From: Bacteroidota bacterium
GTDB lineage: Bacteria; Bacteroidota; Bacteroidia; Chitinophagales; Chitinophagaceae
Direction of reading: 5' to 3'
DNA: 64,000 bases
NCBI GenBank assembly: GCA_003175935.1
Contig: PSRI01000138.1
Coordinates: 18,430-82,429 of the forward strand
Shown here: positions 48,655 to 59,327 of the stretch, piece by piece
Numbering within the stretch: position 1 is the first letter of the stretch
Layout of the letters: each line of letters opens with the position of its first letter
Program-made: the position numbers and the translations under genes
The notes under the pieces: model-generated
The model's database searches: none
What the model was told of the DNA's origin: nothing
Seen by the model: the letters and a program-made list of their open reading frames with translations, nothing else

Positions 48655-49230
48655 ATGGCTACCAATCTCATTGAATCGATACAAAGAAATCTGGACCTGC
48701 CAATTTTAGAAAAGATTGATCCTAATACACAAGAAATAAGAGATAAGTCCGATTTGGATGTGGTTCAGAATCTTGCACAGGCTAGTGTGACTGCCATACT
48801 TGCCGGCATGTACAAATATTCCCGGAATCACGAAAATTGCGAAGATTTATTGAGGGGAAATATTTCTACGGACTGGGCAAATCGATACTTCGGGGGATTT
48901 GCGAATGAAGTAATAGAAAAAGTTTCTGATTATTCAGGTGCGTCAATGACAAGAACACAATCGCAAATGGATATCATTGCAGATGAAGCACTCGATGTTT
49001 TACTAAACAATTTACCAGATAAAGCAACTGCCGATGATGTCAAGAATTTTATGACATCACAGCGAAACAATATTCTACTTCATTTGCCAGCCGAACTTCA
49101 AATTGGATCATTACTCGATGACAATTCAATGGATGATCGAACCAATAAAATGAGAGGTCCCATTTCGAACTTAATGCACAAAATTGAAAAAGGAATGTCC
49201 GGTTCCGAGCCTGGCTCACCTGCAATGTAA
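48655..49230 (+). CDS. Conserved hypothetical protein (191 aa)
   Basis: Intact ATG ORF; no family recognised with confidence. Confidence 0.65.
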   Translation: MATNLIESIQRNLDLPILEKIDPNTQEIRDKSDLDVVQNLAQASVTAILAGMYKYSRNHENCEDLLRGNISTDWANRYFGGFANEVIEKVSDYSGASMTRTQSQMDIIADEALDVLLNNLPDKATADDVKNFMTSQRNNILLHLPAELQIGSLLDDNSMDDRTNKMRGPISNLMHKIEKGMSGSEPGSPAM

Positions 49231-49249
49231 TTAAGATCAGCTCCGGGAA

Positions 49250-50140
49250 CTATTTACCGGAACTGATTTCCTGCAATGTTTGATCCAGCGCCTCATTAAA
49301 TTCTTTAGGCTTTTCGATCATTGGGTAATGACCCGTTCCATGAATTGTTTTGACAAATAAGCCGGCCTTGCAATACTTTTTTACATTGGCTTCATTCATT
49401 GGAGAATAATCGCTTACAATGAGGTGGAGCGGTACCTTCAGGTTCGACAGAAGACCAGCATCTTTCAGGGAAAAATTTGTCAGACTGGTAAATGTTTGGA
49501 TTGCGATATATGAATCCATTAATTGTACATCATTAATTACCCTGTTCATTGATGCCGTGTCATTGTAGTTTGGCGGGAATAAGCTCTGTTTAATAAAAAC
49601 GGGTACAATACTGTCGTAATGAATTTTTAATTCCTGGATGAAATGGGCAATTTCCTTTTTTTGTTTAGGATTGTAAGAGGTAATAACGTCTTTGATATTA
49701 TCAATTCCAACTAATCCTATTATTTTATCCGGAATTGTGTTAGCAACCTGCAGTATTATTTCTCCTCCCATGGAATGTCCGACCAGGATCACTTTATTTA
49801 AGTTAAGATCTCTAATAGTTGCCATGACGTCGTTTGCATAATCTTCAATGGTCCATGAGTCCCGATTGTGACCGCTGTGGCCATGACCACCAAGATCCAG
49901 GGCAACCGTTGTATAACGTTTACTAAAATAATCAACCTGGGATTTCCAGTATTCCTTATTAATACAGGCACCATGTATAAAAACAATCGCAGTATCCCCC
50001 GTACCTTTTTTATTATAGGCTATTTCCACTCCATTATTATTTACGGGAACTTTTGGAGGTTCCGGAGCGGGAGTTGTCTTTGGTGTATTCGTATTGCAGG
50101 CGATTATGGAAAAGGCTGCTAAAACTAATAAAGATTTCAT
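49250..50140 (-). CDS. Alpha/beta hydrolase (lipoprotein)
   Basis: Lipobox LAAFSIIAC; FIHGACINKEYW, VGHSMGGEI (nucleophile elbow), catalytic GTGHYPMIEKP. Confidence 0.9.
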   Translation of the reverse strand: MKSLLVLAAFSIIACNTNTPKTTPAPEPPKVPVNNNGVEIAYNKKGTGDTAIVFIHGACINKEYWKSQVDYFSKRYTTVALDLGGHGHSGHNRDSWTIEDYANDVMATIRDLNLNKVILVGHSMGGEIILQVANTIPDKIIGLVGIDNIKDVITSYNPKQKKEIAHFIQELKIHYDSIVPVFIKQSLFPPNYNDTASMNRVINDVQLMDSYIAIQTFTSLTNFSLKDAGLLSNLKVPLHLIVSDYSPMNEANVKKYCKAGLFVKTIHGTGHYPMIEKPKEFNEALDQTLQEISSGK

Positions 50141-50305
50141 AATGATGGTTCGGGTTATAGTACCCGTTAGTGTTAACATTTGCAAGAACAATGCTAGAAT
50201 TTGTACTATTCACCCAAAAAAATGCCCCGATGGGTAAATGGCGGATTGGATTATTGAAGAATGAATCTAACTTTAATATCCTAATCGTTGTTTAAACAAT
50301 TTTTT

Positions 50306-50827
50306 ATGACTTCTGCCGAAAGAATAAAAACCGCCGTTGAACGAAGTACAAAAGCCCTTCAACTAAAACCATCCCTGGGCTTTGGTACAAGAAAATCCAA
50401 AACCAGGGTAAAGGAAGGACTTACTTGTGAAATTACAGAAGGAGACTGGAAATTTATAACTGATATGCCTGAAGGAGTTGGAGGCAATGCAAGCGGACCT
50501 ACCCCTGGTGTATTGGGAAGGGCCGCATTTGGAAGTTGCCTGGCCATTACTTATATGTTATACGCAGCAAAAAAGAATATTCCCATCGAAAATCTTGAGG
50601 TGGATGTTGAAGCAGATTTTGATGATGGTGCACTATTAGGAACCCAGGATATACCTCCCGGATACTCTCAGGTACGCTATACCGTTACTATTGATTCAGA
50701 TGCCAGCGAAGAAGAACTCATGGAGTTGATCGATGATGCGGATGCACATAGCCCATATCTTGATGTCTTTAGCCGCGGACAGGAATGCATTCGAAAAGTA
50801 AATATTGTTCATTCAAAAGCCCAGTGA
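50306..50827 (+). CDS. OsmC family protein
   Basis: AAFGSCLAITYMLYAAKKNIPIENLEVDVEADFD; C-terminal DAHSPYLDVF. Confidence 0.88.
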   Translation: MTSAERIKTAVERSTKALQLKPSLGFGTRKSKTRVKEGLTCEITEGDWKFITDMPEGVGGNASGPTPGVLGRAAFGSCLAITYMLYAAKKNIPIENLEVDVEADFDDGALLGTQDIPPGYSQVRYTVTIDSDASEEELMELIDDADAHSPYLDVFSRGQECIRKVNIVHSKAQ

Positions 50828-50831
50828 AATT

Positions 50832-51650
50832 ATGGAACCCGCATTGCAGAGAAGAGTACAAAGGTATGGATGGGATAAGGCCTCGGGGTTTTATGAATCT
50901 GCCTGGCACCTTCAATTAAAGCCTGCGCAGGATGCAGTTATAGAAATGGCCGCCATAGGAAAAAGAGAAAAAGTGATTGATATCGCCTGTGGCACCGGTC
51001 TCGTAAGTTTTCGGGCATGCGATACTGTTGGACCTAACGGCTATGTTTTGGGAACGGATATTTCTGATAAAATGGTTGAAATAGCGTCACAAACAGCCCG
51101 GGAAATGCATATTGAAAATATCCAGTTTGAGAGGATGGATGGCGAAGAGTTGATTGTGGAAGATGGTTTTTTTGATGTTGCTATTTGTGCATTAGGTTTG
51201 ATGTATATGCCTGACCCAATCAAAGCTTTGAAAGAAATGAAAAGGGTGGTAAGGCAACGCGGGAGAGTAGCGGTTGCAGTATGGGGACAAAGAGCGAATT
51301 GTGGATGGGCAGATATATTTGAAATAATCGACAGAAAAGTGAGTTCCGAAGTTTGTCCCTTGTTTTTCAACCTTGGGAATTCAAATATGCTTCAAAGAAG
51401 TATGGAAGCTGCGGGTTTAGGTAAGGTTCAACTAAAGAGGATTAATACCATTCTCCAATATAACTCTGATGAAGAAGCCTGTAAAGCTGCATTTGAAGGT
51501 GGACCGGTCGCACTTGCTTATCACAAATTCAGCGACGACATTAAAAATATTGTAAAAGAAGAATATCTCTCTTCAATCAGGATTTTCAAAAATGGAAATG
51601 GATATTCAATGCCCGGGGAATTCGTTGTTGCTGTAGGATTTCATGAGTGA
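50832..51650 (+). CDS. SAM-dependent class I methyltransferase
   Basis: VIDIACGTGLVSFRACDTVGPNGYVLGTDISDKMVEIA. Confidence 0.9.
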   Translation: MEPALQRRVQRYGWDKASGFYESAWHLQLKPAQDAVIEMAAIGKREKVIDIACGTGLVSFRACDTVGPNGYVLGTDISDKMVEIASQTAREMHIENIQFERMDGEELIVEDGFFDVAICALGLMYMPDPIKALKEMKRVVRQRGRVAVAVWGQRANCGWADIFEIIDRKVSSEVCPLFFNLGNSNMLQRSMEAAGLGKVQLKRINTILQYNSDEEACKAAFEGGPVALAYHKFSDDIKNIVKEEYLSSIRIFKNGNGYSMPGEFVVAVGFHE

Positions 51651-51699
51651 CGAATGTATTCGGCACATTGTTTTGCAGAAGAATGTAATGGATTTCGAA

Positions 51700-53733
51700 T
51701 TACCTGGCCATTTGCTGTTCCAGATTCATTACAAGCTCAAAGACTTTTTCATATTCGATATTTCCTGCGTTCAATTGATCGCTTACAAGTTTATAGTCAG
51801 ATTCAGCTTTTAAAAATTTTTGTTTATCGGAATAAATTTCAGGATTTGCAAGCAATGCTTCAAGTTCCTGTCTTTGTTTGTTTAATTGGGCAATTTTTTC
51901 TTCCAGCAGTTGAAAAATGCGTTGCTGTTTCTGCAATTCTTTCTTTAGATCCTTGTCAATAGGAGCTCCCTGTTTCTTAATTACTACCGGTGCAGATTTT
52001 GGTTCCTGCGGAACTTCCTGCTTAGGGACTCCATTTGTGGACTTAGTATCTTTTTTTGTTTGTTGGGCTATTTCTGCATTTGAAGCAGGTTTGACTGAGT
52101 TTTTATTTTCATTTTCGGTAATCTTATTTTTTGCCATTCTTTCGTTCCACTGATTCCATTCTTCGTAATTACCTGCGAATTCTTTTATATGGTGATTGTC
52201 AATTTCCCAAATCTTATTAGCGGTCTTAGAAATAAAATGACGATCATGGCTTACCAGTATTAAACTTCCCTGGTACCTGTTTAGCGCCTCGATTAATAAA
52301 TCAATAGAAAGCAGATCAAGGTGATTTGTTGGTTCATCGAGAATTAAAAAATTGGCTTTACTTACAATTGTTTTGGCGAGTGCAACCCGGGCTTTTTCTC
52401 CTCCGCTTAACACACGAATCTTTTTTTCCACGTCATCTCCGCTAAATAAAAAACATCCCAGCAGCGTCCTTAATTCCTGTTCTGTTTTTTGACTTCCACT
52501 TTCCTTCATCTCATCAAGAATCGTATTATTGACATTGAGAGCTTCCAATTGGTGTTGGGCATAAAAACTCTCTTCTACATTGTGGCCCCAAAGCCTGTCC
52601 CCTTTAAATTTTTCTGTTCCTGCTACTATCCTCAGTAATGTTGACTTACCCTTGCCGTTTGCCCCGATCAATGCAATTTTATCTCCCCGATTTATTTCTG
52701 CATTGGCATGCTCCAGTATTGTGAGGGATCCGAATTCTTTGGTAACATCCTTCAGTGTACATATTAATTTTCCCGGAATCTTATCGACCTGAAAATTTAA
52801 TTTGATCTCTGGCCTTTCCAGATTCACATCTTCAATCCTGTCGAGTTTCTCAAGCCTCTTCATGGCACTTTGGGCCGCCGCGGCTTTGGTAGCCTTGGCT
52901 CTAAATCTTTCAATAAACCTTTCCTGTTGCCTGATATATTCCTGCTGATTTTCGAAAGCCCTTTGCTGGAGATCCATTCTCATCTCTTTCTCCTTCTCAT
53001 AAAAATCAAAATTGCCATTATAAAAATGCAATTCCTGCTGGTAGAGTTCCACTATTTTAGTGACCATTCTATTGAGGAAATATTTATCATGACTCACTAT
53101 AACTACAGCGCCTTTGTAGTGCTGCAAATATTTTTCCAGCCATTCTATAGATGGAAGATCAAGGTGGTTTGTGGGCTCGTCCAAAAGAAGCAGGTCGGGT
53201 TGTTGCAAGATCATTTTCGCCAGCAGCACACGCATACGCCATCCACCGCTAAATTCTTTATAGGGCCTTTTCAAATCAGTATTAGAAAAGCCGAGGCCCT
53301 GTAGAACCTCTTCTGTACGATGGTGAATCGTATAGCCACCCAGGGTTTCCAGTTCATGAAGTTTATCTGAATAATCGTGAAGCAGTTGTTCATCATTATG
53401 GTCTTTTTCCAAAGCCCTTCCCAATTCTTCAATTTCTTTTTCCAGTTTTCTTACTCGTTCAAAAGCACTGAGGGCCACCTCTAAAATGGAATCATTTGTA
53501 TCGAAACTCAGCAGGTCCTGGTGAAGATATCCGATACTTGTATCCTTGCTTTTTTCCACTGTACCTTCATTCGGCGCGAATTCACCTGTCAGCACTTTTA
53601 ATAGGGTGGATTTACCAGTTCCGTTATATCCTATCAGTCCAATCCTTTCATAGGGTTGGATGTGCCAGGTCGCGTTTTCAACTATCGTCCTTGCTCCGAA
53701 AAAAAAACTAACATTCTGAAATCCCGCTAGCAT
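51700..53733 (-). CDS. ABC-F family ATP-binding protein
   Basis: Two ABC cassettes (GYNGTGKSTLLKVL; GANGKGKSTLLRIV), signatures FSGGWRMR and LSGGEKARVALAK, no TM domains. Confidence 0.95.
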   Translation of the reverse strand: MLAGFQNVSFFFGARTIVENATWHIQPYERIGLIGYNGTGKSTLLKVLTGEFAPNEGTVEKSKDTSIGYLHQDLLSFDTNDSILEVALSAFERVRKLEKEIEELGRALEKDHNDEQLLHDYSDKLHELETLGGYTIHHRTEEVLQGLGFSNTDLKRPYKEFSGGWRMRVLLAKMILQQPDLLLLDEPTNHLDLPSIEWLEKYLQHYKGAVVIVSHDKYFLNRMVTKIVELYQQELHFYNGNFDFYEKEKEMRMDLQQRAFENQQEYIRQQERFIERFRAKATKAAAAQSAMKRLEKLDRIEDVNLERPEIKLNFQVDKIPGKLICTLKDVTKEFGSLTILEHANAEINRGDKIALIGANGKGKSTLLRIVAGTEKFKGDRLWGHNVEESFYAQHQLEALNVNNTILDEMKESGSQKTEQELRTLLGCFLFSGDDVEKKIRVLSGGEKARVALAKTIVSKANFLILDEPTNHLDLLSIDLLIEALNRYQGSLILVSHDRHFISKTANKIWEIDNHHIKEFAGNYEEWNQWNERMAKNKITENENKNSVKPASNAEIAQQTKKDTKSTNGVPKQEVPQEPKSAPVVIKKQGAPIDKDLKKELQKQQRIFQLLEEKIAQLNKQRQELEALLANPEIYSDKQKFLKAESDYKLVSDQLNAGNIEYEKVFELVMNLEQQMAR

Positions 53734-53826
53734 AAACTACCATTTGTTAAAACTGGGTGCAAAGGTAACACAAAGGGAACGGCATACAATTAACCCTTAA
53801 ATTTGCTGGAAAATTTTTCAAAATTT

Positions 53827-54402
53827 ATGAAACGATCCCTATTCTTTGGATTGATATTAATTTTTGCTGCATGTAAATCCGGGAGTAAAAATGAAGCTCA
53901 GCAGGCTGCAGAGGAAGTGAAATCATCGGCACATTCAGACGCATTTAATCAATCCTTTGAGAAAATTCTGACCCACTACTACCAGCTTCGCGACGCTTTT
54001 GTGGCAAGCGATACTGAAAAGGCTAACCAGGTAGCCACCGCTTTGATTGGTGCTGCGGATAGTTTGAATCTCGACGAACTAAAAAAAGCCGACACCAGTA
54101 ATATAATTGTATCTACTGCAAAATCGTATACAGGAACCATCAGTAGCGAAGGGAAGGGGCTACTTGGTGAAACGGATATTGAAGGAAAGCGAAAAGAATT
54201 TCAAATGATTTCAGGAGCATTATTTGATTTGATACGTACCGTGCGTTATGATCGTCAGAAAATATATTTATTGAACTGCCCGATGGCATTTGACCAACAG
54301 GGTGCTGATTGGTTAAGTAATAGTCCTGATGTTCATAATCCATATTTCGGCGCTAAAATGCCTGATTGCGGCAATGTAAAAGATAGTATTGTACTTAAAT
54401 AA
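53827..54402 (+). CDS. DUF3347-type lipoprotein
   Basis: Lipobox LILIFAAC; CPMAFDQQGADWLSNSPDVHNPYFGAKMPDCG. Confidence 0.85.
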   Translation: MKRSLFFGLILIFAACKSGSKNEAQQAAEEVKSSAHSDAFNQSFEKILTHYYQLRDAFVASDTEKANQVATALIGAADSLNLDELKKADTSNIIVSTAKSYTGTISSEGKGLLGETDIEGKRKEFQMISGALFDLIRTVRYDRQKIYLLNCPMAFDQQGADWLSNSPDVHNPYFGAKMPDCGNVKDSIVLK

Positions 54403-54426
54403 AAATTTGACTGAATTTTGCGAACA

Positions 54427-54462
54427 AACCTTCTGGATTTTTTGTAAACAGAAGGTTTTTTT
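54427..54462 (+). terminator. Terminator after the DUF3347 gene
   Basis: AACCTTCTG-gattttttgtaaa-CAGAAGGTT-TTTTT. Confidence 0.8.
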
Positions 54463-54482
54463 ATTGGCGACCATTAGGAATT

Positions 54483-56837
54483 ATGAAAATAATTTTGACC
54501 TCACTGCTTTTTCTGTTTTTTACTAGTGAATGTTTGTGCCAGGAGAAATTCACTTTGAGTGGCTATGCCAAAGATTCGCTGAGTGGTGAGACTTTAATTG
54601 GGGCGTCAATTAGTATAAGGGGACAGGGGAGGGGTATTAACAGCAATCAATACGGATTTTATTCCATCACTCTGCCAGTCGGACACTATCAAATCAGTTG
54701 TTCCTATGTTGGATATCAACCCAAAGAATTTGAAATTGATTTAAACGATCATACCCAATTCAATTTTGAACTTGCTCCTAAAATCAGTTTGTCACAGGAA
54801 ATTATAATTTCTTCAAAGAGGCGGGATGCAAATATTAAGAATGCGCAAATGGGCCGTGTTGATCTTTCTATCAATAGGATAAAAACAATCCCCGTAATTT
54901 TTGGTGAGGTGGATGTATTGAAAACGCTTCAACTTTTCCCGGGAGTTAGAAATGCCGGAGAAGGGAATAGTGGTATTTATGTAAGAGGAGGTGGTCCTGA
55001 CCAGAATTTAATTTTGCTGGATGAAGCGGTTGTTTACAATACAGGTCATCTATTTGGATTCTTTTCAATTTTTAATGGCGATGCAATCAAAAATGTAACC
55101 CTTATCAAAGGAGGAATGCCGGCACAATATGGAGGCAGACTTTCATCTGTTCTCGACATTGCTATGAAGGATGGAAATATTAATAAGTTTCAGATGGAAG
55201 GAGGAATTGGCTTAATTGCCTCAAGATTTTCTGTTCAGGGCCCCATCAAAAAAAATAAAGCTTCATATATCATCTCGGCAAGAAGAACTTATATAGATGC
55301 ACTGGTGAAGCCTTTCGTTAGTAAGTCCAGTTCCTTTTATGGAAGTGGATATTATTTTTATGACCTCAATGCAAAAGTAAATTTCAAATTTTCTGAAAAA
55401 GATCGGGTATACCTGAGTGCCTATTTTGGGAGGGATGTTTTTGATTATGTGAATAGCAGGAGGTCGTTTGACGTAAGCATTCCATGGGGGAATGCGACTG
55501 CAACCGCCCGTTGGAACCATGTATTCAACAAAAAACTTTTTGCAAATACAACCCTTGTTTATAACGATTACAAATTCGATTTTAATGCCGCTCAGAATAA
55601 TTTTAAGTTGAAACTTTCCAGTGGAATTCGGGATCTGAACGCAAAAGTTGATTTCGATTTTTATCCTGCCCCGGCTCATAAAGTTAAATTTGGCGGACTC
55701 TACACTTTCCACACTTTCATTCCCCAGGTAGTTACTGGCAATCAGGATTCCACTGTTTTTGAGCCAAACAATGCACAAAAGAAATTTGCAAATGAATATG
55801 CTTTGTATATACAGGATGATTGGGAACTCTCTGAAAAATTGAAATTGAATTATGGATTAAGATGGAGTTCTTTCCAACAGGTTGGCCCTTATAAAAAATA
55901 TACCACGGATGCAGATGGAAATAAATTGGACAGCGTCAGCTATTCTTCGGGTCAAACTGTAAAATCATATGGTGGACCCGAACCGAGAGCAACATTACGA
56001 TTTGCGCTTAATGATGAGAGTTCAATTAAAGCATCTGTCACACGCAATTTGCAATATATCCATTTAGTAAGTAATGCTGGTACTACACTACCAACTGATT
56101 TATGGGTTCCAAGCACATACAGGGTAAAGCCTCAAATAAGCTGGCAGTATGCCCTGGGATATTTCAGAAATTTCAAGGACAATACCTATGAAACATCGGT
56201 TGAAGTGTATTACAAGGACATGCGGAACCAAATTGAATACCAGGAGGGTTACACGCCTTCTTTAAAAGATGCAGAAGAAGATTTTGTTTTTGGAAGAGGC
56301 TGGAGTTATGGTGCAGAATTTTTTGTAAATAAAACCAAAGGAAAATTTACCGGGTGGATCGGTTATACATTATCATGGACCTGGAGGAAATTCCCGGATC
56401 TCAATTCAGGTGAAAAATTCCCTGCAAAATATGACCGTAGGCATGATCTTTCACTGGTTGGAACCTATGAGCTCAGTAATAAGTGGAAGCTCTCTGCTGT
56501 ATTCGTCTACGCAACCGGTAACGCAACGAGTTTGCCGGAACGATTTTATGTGATTGAAGGGGTACTAACGCAGGAGTATAGCCGAATTAACCAGTACCGG
56601 CTTAAACCATATAACAGATTGGATTTCTCTGCCATTTATACTCCGGTTCCTAAAAAACCGCGGAGGCTTCAAACCAATTGGGTATTTAGTATTTACAATG
56701 TTTACAGCAGAGCCAATCCATATTTCATTTACTTTGATCAAACAGGAAGTCCTTATAATGGTACCCTAAAGGTGCAGGCCAAGCAGGTTTCGCTCTTTCC
56801 AATTTTGCCAAGCGTGACCTGGAATTTCAAATTTTGA
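54483..56837 (+). CDS. TonB-dependent receptor with CarboxypepD_reg-like N-terminus
   Basis: FTLSGYAKDSLSGETLIGASISI; plug GIYVRGGGPDQNLILLDEAVVYNTGHLFGFFSIFNGDAIKNVTLIKGGMPAQYGGRLSSVLDI; C-terminal barrel. Confidence 0.94.
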   Translation: MKIILTSLLFLFFTSECLCQEKFTLSGYAKDSLSGETLIGASISIRGQGRGINSNQYGFYSITLPVGHYQISCSYVGYQPKEFEIDLNDHTQFNFELAPKISLSQEIIISSKRRDANIKNAQMGRVDLSINRIKTIPVIFGEVDVLKTLQLFPGVRNAGEGNSGIYVRGGGPDQNLILLDEAVVYNTGHLFGFFSIFNGDAIKNVTLIKGGMPAQYGGRLSSVLDIAMKDGNINKFQMEGGIGLIASRFSVQGPIKKNKASYIISARRTYIDALVKPFVSKSSSFYGSGYYFYDLNAKVNFKFSEKDRVYLSAYFGRDVFDYVNSRRSFDVSIPWGNATATARWNHVFNKKLFANTTLVYNDYKFDFNAAQNNFKLKLSSGIRDLNAKVDFDFYPAPAHKVKFGGLYTFHTFIPQVVTGNQDSTVFEPNNAQKKFANEYALYIQDDWELSEKLKLNYGLRWSSFQQVGPYKKYTTDADGNKLDSVSYSSGQTVKSYGGPEPRATLRFALNDESSIKASVTRNLQYIHLVSNAGTTLPTDLWVPSTYRVKPQISWQYALGYFRNFKDNTYETSVEVYYKDMRNQIEYQEGYTPSLKDAEEDFVFGRGWSYGAEFFVNKTKGKFTGWIGYTLSWTWRKFPDLNSGEKFPAKYDRRHDLSLVGTYELSNKWKLSAVFVYATGNATSLPERFYVIEGVLTQEYSRINQYRLKPYNRLDFSAIYTPVPKKPRRLQTNWVFSIYNVYSRANPYFIYFDQTGSPYNGTLKVQAKQVSLFPILPSVTWNFKF

Positions 56838-57001
56838 TTTTATTCCATTTGTATTGGACGCTTGATAGAAAATAGAGATGTATCCCAAAAAATTTTCGAA
56901 AGTTTTACCTTTCAAACACGTCATATCCCATCTATCTAAACATTAATGTTGACAGGGTTCATATTTATTTTACTTTAGACCCGATTCTAAAACTAAAAAA
57001 C

Positions 57002-58573
57002 ATGAGAAAATTTAGACTGCTTCTTGCAATTACACTATTCTTCATTGTGCAGGCAGGTGCCCAGGAAAAAATTGACGCGGGCATGATGCAAAAAATCCGG
57101 GACGAAGGTTTAAAAAATTCAAAGGTGATGGATAATGCCTTCCACCTCACCGATGCAAGTGGTGCCAGGCTTACCGTTTCTCCAGGCTTTATGCGCGCAG
57201 CAAACTGGGCAAAAAGCCAACTTACCGAATGGGGACTTGAAGGAGCCAACCTTGAGCCCTGGGGCGATTTTGGCAAAGGCTGGGAACTTCAAAAGAGCTA
57301 CCTCGCTCTTACAGCTCCTTACTACAAGCCCGTGATTGCTTTCCCAAAAGCATGGACCGCCGGGACAAATGGTCAGCAATCTGCAGAAATCATTTTAATT
57401 GATGTGAAAGATTCTACCGAGCTGAGCAAATACGCAGGCAAACTCAAAGGGAAAATTGTAATTCTAAATAGAACTGACACGCTTATTCCAACCTATAAGG
57501 CAGACGCGAACAGGTTAACTGACGACGAACTACAAAAAATGGCCGAGGCAAAACCTACTCCGCCAGATACTGCTGCCATGCGCAGAAGAAGGGAGCAATT
57601 CATGAGACAAAATGGTGGTGCAGCAAGAACATCGGCATTGCTAAAGGAAATGGCACAGAAAGAAGGAAGTTTTGCCATTTTGAGTACCAGTCCGCGCGGA
57701 CATGACGGAACATTATTTGTCCAGGGCGGAGGATCTTATGCAGTTACTGCACCTGAAAATTTTACTGATTTGGTAATTGCTTACGAGGATTATATGTCCA
57801 TCGTAAGGCTTCTTCGTGCAGGCATTCCCGTTAAAGCAGATCTTGACGTTAAGACCAGGTTTACAACTGATGATACCAAAGGATATAATGTAATTGCGGA
57901 AATTAAAGGAACTGATAAGAAATTAAAGGATGAACTCGTAATGCTCGGAGGACACCTGGACAGCTGGCACGGTGCCATGGGTGCTACCGATAATGCAGCA
58001 GGTTGCGCTGTAATGATGGAAGCGGTGAGAATATTAAAAGCTCTTGGCGTGAAACCAAGAAGAACCATTCGCATAGCATTGTGGAGTGGTGAGGAGGAAG
58101 GTCTTTTTGGCTCAAGAAACTATGTGAAAAATCATTTTGCAGATCCTGCTACCATGCAATTATTACCTGATCATGCAAAGCTTTCATCTTATTTCAATTT
58201 GGATAACGGAACAGGAAAAATTCGCGGCGTTTACCTGCAGGGAAATGAAGCATGCAGGAGCATCTTTGCCCAATGGCTGGAGCCGTTTAAAGACCTTGGT
58301 GCATCTACCATTACAATCAACAATACAGGCGGAACAGATCATCTATCATACGATGCAGTAGGGTTACCTGGTTTTCAATTTATCCAGGACCCAATTGAAT
58401 ATGACACAAGAACCCATCATACAAATATGGATTCTTATGATCACCTGAGTGCGGAAGATCTGGCGCAGGCAGCTACTATTGTGGCAGCTTTTGTTTATGA
58501 TGCTGCAATGAGAGATGAAAAATTACCAAGAAAAGAATTGCCGGAACCACGAGGCAACAGACCAGGATTTTAA
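57002..58573 (+). CDS. M28 family peptidase (secreted, PA-domain)
   Basis: Signal peptide; GGHLDSWHGAMGATDNAAGCAVMMEA; WSGEEEGLFGSRNYV; TDHLSYDAVGLPGFQFI. Confidence 0.94.
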   Translation: MRKFRLLLAITLFFIVQAGAQEKIDAGMMQKIRDEGLKNSKVMDNAFHLTDASGARLTVSPGFMRAANWAKSQLTEWGLEGANLEPWGDFGKGWELQKSYLALTAPYYKPVIAFPKAWTAGTNGQQSAEIILIDVKDSTELSKYAGKLKGKIVILNRTDTLIPTYKADANRLTDDELQKMAEAKPTPPDTAAMRRRREQFMRQNGGAARTSALLKEMAQKEGSFAILSTSPRGHDGTLFVQGGGSYAVTAPENFTDLVIAYEDYMSIVRLLRAGIPVKADLDVKTRFTTDDTKGYNVIAEIKGTDKKLKDELVMLGGHLDSWHGAMGATDNAAGCAVMMEAVRILKALGVKPRRTIRIALWSGEEEGLFGSRNYVKNHFADPATMQLLPDHAKLSSYFNLDNGTGKIRGVYLQGNEACRSIFAQWLEPFKDLGASTITINNTGGTDHLSYDAVGLPGFQFIQDPIEYDTRTHHTNMDSYDHLSAEDLAQAATIVAAFVYDAAMRDEKLPRKELPEPRGNRPGF

Positions 58574-58590
58574 TACGAAGCATATTTTTC

Positions 58591-58628
58591 AAATCCGCAG
58601 ATTCATTGAGTCTGCGGATTTTCTTTTT
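58591..58628. terminator. Bidirectional terminator between convergent M28 and DUF4126 genes
   Basis: AAATCCGCAGA-ttcattgag-TCTGCGGATTT followed by TCTTTTT. Confidence 0.85.
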
Positions 58629-58637
58629 GAGGCCTCT

Positions 58638-59222
58638 TCAATATTTGTTGTTATTCTTATTGTTTCGTGCTGCTGTTCTGAACAGCATGGTGATGATTAC
58701 TATCACCAGAGCGATAGTTAGTATGCCAATGGTGAAAGGCATCAGCATCGAAAGAATGGGAGTGGAAAATGAAGCAGCATTTTCACCGGTCGCTAAATAT
58801 TTATTTCCCATTCCGGCAGAGGTTTTGGAGGACATCAATCTCAAAAAACCCATCCCGGTTTGAACAGTCGCTGCAGATCCACCTCCAATAATAAAACCGC
58901 TCACCCATTTCCAAAGATCCTGATCGACAGGTAAAATTGAAGTTGCCATTACTGTACCGGCCAGTATTGCGAGCGGTGTGGTAATTGAGTCAAGAAAGTT
59001 ATCGAAGAAAGGAATGTAGTAAGCGAGTATTTCAAAAAAAGATGCCGATGCAAAACATATAATTGCCGGCCATGAGGAAAGCCACAAAAATTCATCATGA
59101 AGAGGCAGGTATCCCAATTTACCCGCAACAGAAGCTACGAGCATGGGAACAAAAACTCTAAAGCCGCAACTGGCACTGAGGCCCAGTCCTAAGCATACAG
59201 CGGTTATCCATTCCCGATGCAT
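58638..59222 (-). CDS. DUF4126-type membrane protein
   Basis: LGLGLSASCGFRVFVPMLVASVAGKLGYLPL; multiple TM segments. Confidence 0.85.
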   Translation of the reverse strand: MHREWITAVCLGLGLSASCGFRVFVPMLVASVAGKLGYLPLHDEFLWLSSWPAIICFASASFFEILAYYIPFFDNFLDSITTPLAILAGTVMATSILPVDQDLWKWVSGFIIGGGSAATVQTGMGFLRLMSSKTSAGMGNKYLATGENAASFSTPILSMLMPFTIGILTIALVIVIITMLFRTAARNNKNNNKY

Positions 59223-59327
59223 GGTCGATCAGAGTTATAAGTTTAATAGGATTAATTAGTGGAGTTTCCCTGTGCTCAGGCCAAAGTTCTGCAAAAAATT
59301 TATTTACGGCACCAAATTGTTTGGCAC

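Noticed and set aside
52870-53304. 144-aa + strand ORF within the ABC-F gene
   Set aside because: Antisense to a clear ABC-F coding region.
55263-55778. 171-aa minus-strand ORF within the TonB-dependent receptor
   Set aside because: Antisense to a clear receptor gene; no motif.
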